Shown here piece by piece: positions 15,914 through 22,738 of a stretch of DNA of 31,971 nt. The notes beneath the pieces were generated by a model that was not told the origin of the DNA, did no database searches, and was given only the letters and a program-made list of their open reading frames with translations. Source of the stretch: Ruminococcus flavefaciens (GTDB lineage: Bacteria > Bacillota > Clostridia > Oscillospirales > Ruminococcaceae); contig DBYI01000036.1 in NCBI GenBank assembly GCA_002310115.1, positions 1-31,971 of the forward strand, in the 5' to 3' direction. The position numbers were made by a program, and so were the translations under genes. Each line of letters begins with the position of its first letter. The stretch's first letter is position 1.

Positions 15914-16150
15914 ATGCTGTTCATGCTCCTTAGTGTGTTTATGCTGGCCAATTATCAAAGTCAATCCGATTCATACAGGTCAGACTTGTCGGTTTGTGGA
16001 CATATCGAAAGAGCAAACCGTAATAAGAAAATACATCTATTCTGTTGTCGGTACAGTGAATATCAGTTAGATGATGATAGAATTGGTGCTATGAATCTGT
16101 ATCGCATGGGAATAGAATATTTAGTATCAGATACAGTTACAGCAGAGTAA
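15914..16150 (+). pseudogene. Truncated, frameshifted tnpB (IS200/IS605-type OrfB) remnant
   Basis: Only the C-terminal part of a TnpB protein remains. In one frame (15930-15989) the sequence reads IIKVNPIHTGQTC; after position 15989 the match moves to another frame, reading SVCGHIERANRNKK and then DDRIGAMNLYRMGIEYL up to TAA at 16148-16150. One T appears to be missing between 15989 and 15990, since restoring it rebuilds the zinc-ribbon CxxC (QTCSVCGH). The second CxxC is also damaged (LFCCRYSEYQ). The N-terminal about 300 residues, including most of the RuvC core, are absent, so no active nuclease is made. TnpB proteins are RNA-guided nucleases of IS200/IS605 and IS607 elements; no tnpA is nearby. 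Confidence 0.85.
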
Positions 16151-16304
16151 ATCTTTGCTGTAAGGTAGGGTTTCAACCACCCCACGGTGTTACATCAGTT
16201 TGCCTTATGGCATTCTTAAGAGGTAGGAGATTTGATATCGTCTACACTACCGGATTGTGACAAGCCTCAGCTCCTTTAGGCTAATGTCATTATGGGAAAG
16301 TTGA
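16151..16304 (+). mobile_element. Probable IS right end with reRNA (omega-RNA) scaffold region
   Basis: Noncoding tail following the tnpB remnant. It has the features of the right end of TnpB elements: several short stems, including AGCCT (16263-16267) with AGGCT (16278-16282), and a terminal stretch GGGAAAGTTGA near 16295-16305. In intact elements this tail together with the tnpB 3' end is the guide RNA scaffold, and the bases just beyond the end are the guide. Here those bases would be the last codons of the anti-sigma gene (stop at 16313-16315). The exact end is approximate and no left end is seen. Confidence 0.6.
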
Positions 16305-16312
16305 TGCTGTTA

Positions 16313-17785
16313 TTAATATGCTTCACTATTCTTTTCAAATATCATATTATCGGCATCATGCTCGTTAAAGTTATTCCAGGACAAATGATCCCCATTTATT
16401 ATGAACTCAGCTGAGCCATCTGTGTATTCTACAGTTTCGGTAGCCTCTGTCTCTCCTTCCTTAAATTCTACAAAGGTCTTTTTACCATTTCCGTTGCATA
16501 CTAACTTACCGTTATCAAGTGTAAGCGGATAATCCCATATAACATGAGCAGCTGCACTTGAGCTCCATGAAACTTTAGCCTGGTATAAGCCCTCACTCTC
16601 GTAAGAGATTTCGATTATAGCTCTTCCGCAGATCCATGATCCTGTGTATATCTCCTCAGCATTTCTTTCGTCACTTCCTAACTTAGTAAATCCGCCGTTT
16701 TTAATTTCGCTTATAATGTCCGAAGCTGATTTGAATACTACGGCATCGTCGTCGAACTTATAGTTTGTCATCTTAATTGAATATGACTTGTTTCCTGCGC
16801 TGTCGCAAACATCGTAAGAAATCGTAATACCTGTTGCAGCATCGATTTCGCCTGTGTAGGTATATTCACGGTAAACGCCTTCATAATTGTTATCGCCTTT
16901 CTGTACACCGCTTATTGATACTATCTTTCTGCCGTTTTCTGTTCTTTCTCCTGTTATTTCCCAGTTGTCGGGAGCGTTTACGTCTATCGCTATATTTCTG
17001 CCAATCGGTATTTTGCTGATGATAGTATTATCCGTGAAAGGTTTAGTATCATAGTTCCTGATTGGAGTTTCAAGGAATTTGTAACCGCCGTTTACATAAT
17101 CTGTTTCTGCCCAGTATTCATCGCCAGTGACCTCCTGTCCATCCTTTACTGCAAAGAGCGACCTTTTTATGAGATTATCGTTTACAAAATTCGCCTCTGT
17201 TCCCGAAGCTGTCATCTCTACCTCATCAAGATATACTTTTCCTGTACGAGTCTCGGGTTCTGTATGGAATTCACGGGGTTCGTTTAGGAGAACAGTATAC
17301 TCTGCCGAGAACTTATCAAAATACTTCATGCTATTATTATCATTAGCCTTTTCGATGAGTTCTTCCTTGGTCACGCTGAACTTATTATTTTCTTTAGTTG
17401 TCTCAGCAACTGCTACAGTAGTGGTAACATTTGTTGTTAAAGCAGATGTAGTAGTAACATCTGTCACAGATGAGCTTGGGTTTGGATCTGTATTCTTCAT
17501 TTTGTGGAGCAGATAGCTCTCTCCGCCGATAGCTCCTGCGACTATAGCGAATGCTGCTGCCATACCTGCGAACTTTATCCATCTTGGACGATTATACTTC
17601 TCAACACCGTGTACGCTGTCAATGTCTTCCTCATTAGCAGTATTTGTTATATTCATTTTATTTATAGTCATATTAAACATCCTTTCTCTTGCTGAATCTG
17701 ACAGGGATGGGTACTCCTTTGCAATTCTATCTGCAGTTTCAAGATCAATGTCGAATTCATTGAACATTTTATCGTTCTTTTTCAC
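16313..17785 (-). CDS. Membrane-anchored anti-sigma-factor-like protein
   Basis: 490 residues, type II-like single-pass protein: cytoplasmic N-terminus of about 69 residues (FDIDLETADRIAKEYPSLSDSARERMFNMTINKM), one membrane segment at about 70-93 (WIKFAGMAAAFAIVAGAIGG), a Thr/Val-rich linker at about 104-130, then an extracytoplasmic region of about 360 residues that looks beta-rich. It directly follows an ECF sigma gene, so the N-terminus probably holds the sigma factor until the outer domain senses a signal. The start is GTG at 17785, six bases after AGGAGGG, which overlaps the sigma stop codon. No RsgI-type or zinc anti-sigma motif (HxxxCxxC) is seen. Sensor ligand unknown. The gene's 3' end is abutted by the IS remnant. 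Confidence 0.83.
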   Translation of the reverse strand: MKKNDKMFNEFDIDLETADRIAKEYPSLSDSARERMFNMTINKMNITNTANEEDIDSVHGVEKYNRPRWIKFAGMAAAFAIVAGAIGGESYLLHKMKNTDPNPSSSVTDVTTTSALTTNVTTTVAVAETTKENNKFSVTKEELIEKANDNNSMKYFDKFSAEYTVLLNEPREFHTEPETRTGKVYLDEVEMTASGTEANFVNDNLIKRSLFAVKDGQEVTGDEYWAETDYVNGGYKFLETPIRNYDTKPFTDNTIISKIPIGRNIAIDVNAPDNWEITGERTENGRKIVSISGVQKGDNNYEGVYREYTYTGEIDAATGITISYDVCDSAGNKSYSIKMTNYKFDDDAVVFKSASDIISEIKNGGFTKLGSDERNAEEIYTGSWICGRAIIEISYESEGLYQAKVSWSSSAAAHVIWDYPLTLDNGKLVCNGNGKKTFVEFKEGETEATETVEYTDGSAEFIINGDHLSWNNFNEHDADNMIFEKNSEAY

Positions 17786-17797
17786 ACATATCCCTCC

Positions 17798-18364
17798 TTA
17801 ATAATTTATGCCGACTTCACAAAGCATTTTTTTCAGCTTTTGTCTTGCACGAACGCTTCGTTTCTGCACTGCGGCTGCTGTCATTGAAATTACTTTCCCT
17901 ATTTCAGCTACCGTCATATTATAGTAGTACTGCTTTATTATTATCGTTGTGTCAGGTTCGCCTAATTCTTTTATTTTATTAAGTAAGATGGAATTACGCT
18001 CTGACATCTCAGTAGATTCAATTATGTTTTCACCAGACGACATTTCTATGAATCGTTCATCGTCAGCAGATATCGTCCTATCAGCTTTTACACTGAGTTT
18101 CCTGTACATATCTATTGCTTTGCGTTTGGCAATCACACCGATAAAACCTTTCAGGTCACCTTCACGCTCACCAATATAATTTATCCTTTTGAATACTTCT
18201 GTAAAAACGTCACTCACACATTCCTCTATATCTTCCGTAGTACCACAGCTTTTAATTTTAGTTGCGACTATAACATACACATAATTGCAGTATTCATCGA
18301 AAATTGCTCTCATGCACTTTTCCGGAGATCGTTCCATGTGTTTCTTGAACTCCTGATCTGTCAT
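17798..18364 (-). CDS. ECF-type RNA polymerase sigma factor
   Basis: 188 residues with sigma-70 region 2 (about residues 20-90: AIFDEYCNYVYVIVATKI...IEECVSDVFTEVFKRI...LKGFIGVIAKRKAIDMYRK) and region 4 helix-turn-helix (about 130-185: IIIKQYYYNMTVAEIGKVISMTAAAVQKRSVRARQKLKKML). The frame opens at 18370, but the ATG at 18364 is preferred because AGGAGG (18372-18377) is seven bases upstream of it and only one base from the first ATG. The anti-sigma-like gene follows 12 bases after its stop. Such pairs commonly regulate their own operon and a small envelope or extracellular regulon; targets cannot be read from the window. Confidence 0.93.
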   Translation of the reverse strand: MTDQEFKKHMERSPEKCMRAIFDEYCNYVYVIVATKIKSCGTTEDIEECVSDVFTEVFKRINYIGEREGDLKGFIGVIAKRKAIDMYRKLSVKADRTISADDERFIEMSSGENIIESTEMSERNSILLNKIKELGEPDTTIIIKQYYYNMTVAEIGKVISMTAAAVQKRSVRARQKLKKMLCEVGINY

Positions 18365-18402
18365 ATGCATTCCTCCTTCTATTCAGTTCAGCGATCGCTT
18401 TC

Positions 18403-18431
18403 ATAATATATACTCGTACTTGTGACAGCAA
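18403..18431 (-). promoter_or_regulatory. Possible promoter of the ECF sigma operon
   Basis: Minus-strand TTGCTG (18426-18431), 17 bases, TATTAT (18403-18408), 38 bases before the sigma ATG. Moderate match. The remainder up to 18640 shows only AT-rich sequence with no gene. Confidence 0.45.
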
Positions 18432-18640
18432 GTAGGACATTTTTTCTAAAAAATATTTTATCACATTATCTAAAAGCTTTCAATGCTTTGATGCAGCAAT
18501 AAAAACTCTTAAATAATTACCTATTCATGATAATAATTTTGAAAAGCACTTATGGATAATTCATACTTTAATTTGTTATCAGCTTAAATGGTATGGTGCT
18601 TACATTCTTCAGCAAAAATTATGGAAGTTCAATATGTATA

Positions 18641-18676
18641 ATAAAAGGCGACTACCAATTTATAAGATAGTCGCCT
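18641..18676 (-). terminator. Terminator of the ABC-2 exporter operon
   Basis: AGGCGACTA (18646-18654) and TAGTCGCCT (18668-18676) pair perfectly; on the minus strand the stem is followed by TTTATTATA. It lies 140 bases past the last exporter gene, and 18677-18814 holds nothing else I can identify. Confidence 0.75.
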
Positions 18677-18814
18677 ATGTTCTTTATTTATTCTGCCACG
18701 CCTTTAATTCTGTAACGATAAAATGCAGTTTGCTATTTTGGGGTACAACTTGAACATTTCATATATAATTGCATATCTTCAAGGTAACTATACAAAGTCA
18801 TTCGTGATATATTA

Positions 18815-19636
18815 TTATGAGCCAGTGCCGCTGTAATTCTTAGCGCCGTGCATCCATATCTTATAACTGAGCCAAAAGAAAGCAATGCCGATAATAGGTG
18901 AAAGCCACGACAAAAGAGGTACCTTGTCAGGACGCAGAATCACAAGACTTGGATAATAAGCGATAAACGCTATAGGCATAAGGAATGTGAAAATGAATCT
19001 GAATACGGGACTAAATATAGTTATCGGGTACTTTGCATAGTCTCTGAAGCGATATGCAAGATCAAGTACATAGAATGAGTTCTGTATCCAGAAACATGTA
19101 GCCGCAGCAGCGTTCTGTAAGGCTATCATTATGAGCGAAGCTGTTATGAGGAACACTATCATTTTCAGCAGCATAAGTGGTGTGAAGCCCAAACCTATCT
19201 TTATCCATGAATATATTAGAGTTATCAATCCGAAAGCCAGCTGTCCAAGACCTTTTATGTCAAATATCTCCGATTGATAATAGAAGAATGTATTGATAGG
19301 TCGGAAGCAGTATTTGATGAAGTCTCCTGTGTAGACGTGTTGACGGAGGCTCCAGTTATTGTCAAAGAAGCATTGTACAGGAGTCAGTGATACCAGCGAG
19401 AAACCATACAGGAACAACATCTCATAGTAGCCCCATCCATTTATTGAGGGAAAGTTGCGAAACAGTATCCAGAAACTTATAAAGCCTGCGATATTGGTGA
19501 ATATCATACCTATTGTAGAGATAATGAAATCTGCACGGTAGCTCATCTTACTTTTCAGATCCTGAGCAAGTATTTTACAGTATATCTTGGCGTAGAAGCG
19601 TAAACCTTTTCTTTTCATATTGTGATCAGCCTCCAT
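18815..19636 (-). CDS. ABC-2 type permease, DUF990/COG3694-like
   Basis: 273-residue membrane protein with about six hydrophobic segments: after an N-terminal cytoplasmic stretch (KIYCKILAQDLKSKMSYRADFIISTIGMIF) they lie at about 36-58, 66-90, 125-150, 155-175, 200-225 and 235-258. This fits the third component of the three-gene ABC-2 systems of COG4586/4587/3694, whose characterised relatives export drugs such as viologens. The ATG at 19636 overlaps the upstream permease gene by 11 bases, but GGAGG lies 11 bases before an in-frame ATG at 19618; either may be used. Last gene of the exporter operon. Confidence 0.86.
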   Translation of the reverse strand: MEADHNMKRKGLRFYAKIYCKILAQDLKSKMSYRADFIISTIGMIFTNIAGFISFWILFRNFPSINGWGYYEMLFLYGFSLVSLTPVQCFFDNNWSLRQHVYTGDFIKYCFRPINTFFYYQSEIFDIKGLGQLAFGLITLIYSWIKIGLGFTPLMLLKMIVFLITASLIMIALQNAAAATCFWIQNSFYVLDLAYRFRDYAKYPITIFSPVFRFIFTFLMPIAFIAYYPSLVILRPDKVPLLSWLSPIIGIAFFWLSYKIWMHGAKNYSGTGS

Positions 19637-20429
19637 TTACAGTTATCTGTCGCAGTGAGAACTTCCAGAACAGTTTGCTTATAACCATCATAATGATACA
19701 CCAGATGAGCTGGGTTCCCAGAGTAGAGAGTACTGTTTCTGTTGCAGGATTACCATCCAGCAAAAGCGACAGCGGTGCATTGTATATTGACTGGAACGGC
19801 AGGTAGTGTACTATGGTTTTTAGCGGTTCTGGGAAGAATGCAATAGGTATGGTTGCACCTGACAGCAGAAGCACTATGACCTGTTTCATTATATTTATGC
19901 CCCATATAGACTCAGTATATAGACATATAGTTCCCACTAAGAAGTCAATGCTGTAATTGATAGATACAGCCATAACAACAGAAAGCACAAAGTATATTAG
20001 ATTGACCCCTAGTGGAATGGCACCGTGTGTGACTATTGCTACGGCTATGAATGTGGGCAGGAATGTCAGGAAAAACTGGGTAACGAACGATCCTGAATAC
20101 GACCAGAAAAGATACTTTCTGTATTCCATTGGTTTCAGCAGATCAAGGACAATCTTGCCTGATTGTATGTTCCGTCCTATCTCCCAGACAGTGTACATCT
20201 CCATGAAGTTGAAGAGGGCCGTTGCAAGGACAAGGTATATCAGAGTGTCCGTGAATGACATACCGTTTACTACGTCTGTTCCAGCGGAGGCGTAGATAGC
20301 TTTCCATAGGAAGTATACTACTATGAGGTACAGCAGATTTCCTATGACCATTACCAGGAATGAAAGGCGGAATTGCAAAGCCTCGATAATGCCAGCACGG
20401 GTGAGTGTAAGGTATTTTTTTAGTTTCAT
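19626..20429 (-). CDS. ABC-2 type permease, COG4587-like
   Basis: 267-residue membrane protein with about six hydrophobic segments (about 22-45, 58-75, 110-135, 140-165, 178-198, 230-250). Opening MKLKKYLTLTRAGIIEALQFRLSFLVMVIGNLLY is typical of this ABC-2 permease group. It overlaps the ATPase stop by four bases (ATGA at 20426-20429) and the next permease by 11 bases, so all three subunits should be made together and form an exporter with a heterodimeric membrane part. Substrate not evident. Confidence 0.86.
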   Translation of the reverse strand: MKLKKYLTLTRAGIIEALQFRLSFLVMVIGNLLYLIVVYFLWKAIYASAGTDVVNGMSFTDTLIYLVLATALFNFMEMYTVWEIGRNIQSGKIVLDLLKPMEYRKYLFWSYSGSFVTQFFLTFLPTFIAVAIVTHGAIPLGVNLIYFVLSVVMAVSINYSIDFLVGTICLYTESIWGINIMKQVIVLLLSGATIPIAFFPEPLKTIVHYLPFQSIYNAPLSLLLDGNPATETVLSTLGTQLIWCIIMMVISKLFWKFSLRQITVNGG

Positions 20430-21427
20430 TGCACACCCTCCTCGTATATCTTCTTGATAACATCCTCAGTGGAGATCTCTTCAAGCTGCATATCCTTTAC
20501 ATTGTAGGAATGCTGGAGTTTACCAAGTACTTCAATAACCTTGGCTTTTTCTTCGTCTACAAGAACTGATATCCACTCGTCGTTAGCTGAGACGGAAAAC
20601 TGAGGAAGTTCTTTCTGAATGAGTGTTGCCTGTTCTTTAAGCTCACCATCTATACGTATCTTCAAAGTACGGTATGAGCCGAAGAAGCTCTTGAGGTGGT
20701 CAATATCATTATCATATAGCATTTTTCCTTTGTCGATGATAACTATTCTTTTGCAGAGTGCGTCAACATCACCCATATCGTGTGTAGTCAGAATAACGGT
20801 GGTGTTTCTCTCCTTGTTCAGAGCGTGAATTAGAGTGCGTATTCTTGATTTCATTGCAACGTCAAGACCGATTGTCGGCTCGTCAAGGAACACTATTTTA
20901 GGATCGTGCAGGAAAGCCGCGAGTATATCGCTGAGAGTTCGCTGACCAAGGGACATCTGGCGAACGGGTTTGTGAAGCAGTGGATCTATATCCACCAGTG
21001 AGCGGTACAGCTTCAGTATACCCTCATATTTCTCGTTGGGTATCTGATAGATATCTTTAAGGATCTTGAATGACTCTACAAGTGGCAGAGCCCACCACAG
21101 TTGCGAACGCTGACCGAATACAACGCCTATTTCCTGAGCATTTTTTGTGCGGTTCTGATAGGGAATATTACCGCCAACAAGTATTTCGCCTGATGTCGGT
21201 TCGAGAACGCCGGTCATCATTTTGATTGTAGTTGATTTTCCTGCACCGTTTGGACCAAGATATCCTACTATCTCTCCCTGCTGGATGCTCATTGAAATAT
21301 TATCCACGGCTTTTACTGTCTTATAGTCACGTGAAAACAGATCTTTAAGACTACCTTTGAGTCCCTCGCGTCGATTGAGCACCTTGAACTCCTTGCTTAC
21401 ATTTTTAATTTCGATTATAGCTGACAT
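20426..21427 (-). CDS. ABC exporter ATP-binding protein, COG4586-like
   Basis: 333 residues: an ABC ATPase (about 1-250) with Walker A GPNGAGKST (58-66), signature MSLGQRTLSD, Walker B IVFLDEPTIGLD and H-loop LTTHDMGD, then a C-terminal extension of about 80 residues (RTLKIRIDGELKEQATLIQKEL...DVIKKIYEEG) as in drug-exporter ATPases of the DrrA/COG4586 type. The insert of about 15 residues before the A-loop (NRREGLKGSLKDLFSRDYKT) is typical of COG4586. GGAG five bases before the ATG. It powers the two permeases encoded downstream. Expression appears to depend on reading through a terminator in its leader. Confidence 0.92.
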   Translation of the reverse strand: MSAIIEIKNVSKEFKVLNRREGLKGSLKDLFSRDYKTVKAVDNISMSIQQGEIVGYLGPNGAGKSTTIKMMTGVLEPTSGEILVGGNIPYQNRTKNAQEIGVVFGQRSQLWWALPLVESFKILKDIYQIPNEKYEGILKLYRSLVDIDPLLHKPVRQMSLGQRTLSDILAAFLHDPKIVFLDEPTIGLDVAMKSRIRTLIHALNKERNTTVILTTHDMGDVDALCKRIVIIDKGKMLYDNDIDHLKSFFGSYRTLKIRIDGELKEQATLIQKELPQFSVSANDEWISVLVDEEKAKVIEVLGKLQHSYNVKDMQLEEISTEDVIKKIYEEGVQ

Positions 21428-21457
21428 ATTAACTCCTTCTCTCTTCCTGCCTGCAAT

Positions 21458-21488
21458 AAAAAAGCGCTCCTACAGAATGCAGGAGCGC
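21458..21488 (-). terminator. Leader terminator (attenuator candidate) before the ABC-2 exporter
   Basis: Minus strand: GCGCTCCT (21481-21488) pairs with AGGAGCGC (21464-21471), followed by six T (21458-21463). It lies between the promoter/leader ORF and the ATPase start, so it should control read-through. Confidence 0.85.
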
Positions 21489-21523
21489 AAAACGTACACC
21501 GTTATATAATGCTGAAAAAGCTG

Positions 21524-21607
21524 TTATACGGCTATGCAGGCAAACTCCTTGCTTTGTGATATTATGTTTTTAGATGGTCTGTAATTATAGGTATGGGTGT
21601 ATCTCAT
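21524..21607 (-). CDS. 27-residue leader peptide ORF
   Basis: Short ORF in the exporter leader, starting MRYTHTYNYRPSKNI and ending CIAV, with the good ribosome site AAGGAAGGTGA a few bases upstream and its stop 36 bases before the leader terminator. It lies entirely between the promoter and the terminator. Its codons 22-24 contain TGCCTGCA (21535-21542), complementary to TGCAGGCA located between the terminator and the ATPase start (21448-21455). A ribosome stalled on the ORF could thus change leader folding, as in ribosome-mediated attenuation of resistance genes. Rich in Tyr/Thr/His/Asn at the N-terminus. Translation and regulatory role are inferred. Confidence 0.6.
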   Translation of the reverse strand: MRYTHTYNYRPSKNIISQSKEFACIAV

Positions 21608-21640
21608 GAAGTTCACCTTCCTTTCAGTTAATATGAAAAC

Positions 21641-21669
21641 ATTATACAGTATGATTTTTTATTTGTCAA
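21641..21669 (-). promoter_or_regulatory. Promoter of the ABC-2 exporter operon
   Basis: Minus-strand TTGACA (21664-21669), 17 bases, TATAAT (21641-21646): perfect consensus. The leader to the ATPase start is about 205 bases. Confidence 0.92.
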
Positions 21670-21993
21670 GCGAATTTTTTTATTTCGGTAATTTGCTGTA
21701 AGATATATGTTTTTTGTTGAGAATTTCCATTTTTGCACTTTCTGTTTTACCCATATGGATATAGATGTCAGCACAACCAGTATCATCAATAATGGATGTG
21801 TTGCTATTTAAGTTGAGTGAGACGCTTGTGGTTAGGATTATGTTACAGAGGTATCAAAACTACCATACATATATGAGTGTTATCTCTACAACATATTACA
21901 GGGAGTAAAATATACATGTTGTTAAACGAACTGCAAATGCCTGTTACACGTGGTTCTGTCCACAAAAATTTGTTGAACATCATATTGCTCATG

Positions 21994-22013
21994 GACAAAT
22001 TATACAATTTGTC
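21994..22013. repeat. Inverted repeat in the exporter/22143 gap
   Basis: GACAAATT (21994-22001) and AATTTGTC (22006-22013) flank ATAC. Its size and symmetry suggest a regulator-binding site. The rest of 21670-22142 is AT-rich without a supportable gene; a clear promoter for the 22143 gene was not found. Confidence 0.45.
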
Positions 22014-22142
22014 AAGTTGGTTTTGCTATAGTATCACGAATATGATTAACAAAATGTGACTTTTCATTGAAAGGTATTTTCAAACCACAGAAATAGTAGT
22101 ATTATATGTACATAATCTATTTTTTTTAAGGGGGTCCTTTTT

Positions 22143-22478
22143 ATGAGGTTATTTTCAATGTTAGGAGAAATATATGACGATGTGGTAACTGGCCGAAATC
22201 ATTATATGTATGATGACGACTATGATTGTCTGTATCTTCCAGTGAGCAAGGAGTTTGTAAATCATATCCTGGAGAAGGAATGCAACCAGTGTGGAGTTCT
22301 TATCTTCACAATGGATCGTGATTTCAATTATTCTCTCGACAGCATTCTTATTGATGAAGATGAGGTTCCGCGTGATCTCAGAGAGGAGATAGCAGAGTAT
22401 GTTGAAGCTCACGAGATAAATCAGCAGTATTTTGAGCTAAGCAGCGCACTCTCCCATGTGTTTTGCAGAATTTATTGA
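22143..22478 (+). CDS. Small protein of unknown function (111 aa)
   Basis: Acidic, Tyr/Asp-rich soluble protein (GEIYDDVVTGRNHYMYDDDYDCLYLPVSKEFVNHILEKECNQCGVLIFTMDRDF...). No signal peptide, membrane segment or motif that I can name; one C-x-x-C (ECNQC) is present, and the N-terminal part predicts alternating strands and helices. The ATG follows GGGGG eight bases upstream, and a strong terminator lies 35 bases after the stop, so this is a single-gene unit. It separates the ABC-2 exporter from the cellulase gene. Confidence 0.78.
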   Translation: MRLFSMLGEIYDDVVTGRNHYMYDDDYDCLYLPVSKEFVNHILEKECNQCGVLIFTMDRDFNYSLDSILIDEDEVPRDLREEIAEYVEAHEINQQYFELSSALSHVFCRIY

Positions 22479-22512
22479 TGCAATGATAAATGAGTAGATA
22501 ATATGCGGTAAG

Positions 22513-22545
22513 GACGTTCCCGATAAAAAAGGGAACGTCTTTTTT
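22513..22545 (+). terminator. Terminator of the 22143 gene
   Basis: GACGTTCCC (22513-22521) and GGGAACGTC (22531-22539), 9-base loop, followed by six T (22540-22545). Confidence 0.93.
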
Positions 22546-22672
22546 GTGGAAATGCTTCTGTGCTTTTTTTAAAGAACAGAAATTGAAATATATGAATCGA
22601 TAAAATTTAGGGCTTCTACGAAACTGATAGTCCGGTTTCAGATTATTATTGCTAAAAATCGCAAGTTATGCG

Positions 22673-22701
22673 TTGACATTTCCAAAAATATGCGCTAAAA
22701 T
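22673..22701 (+). promoter_or_regulatory. Promoter of the GH9 gene
   Basis: TTGACA (22673-22678), 17 bases, TAAAAT (22696-22701). It rules out the upstream in-frame ATG at 22706, which would lie at the transcription start, and supports the start at 22739. Confidence 0.87.
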
Positions 22702-22738
22702 GTAGTTGACATATTATTCTATGGAAAGGAATTGGCTT

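Noticed and set aside
21877..22059. Plus-strand ORF of 60 codons
   Set aside because: No ribosome site, hydrophobic mixed composition, and an inverted repeat inside; not supported as a gene.
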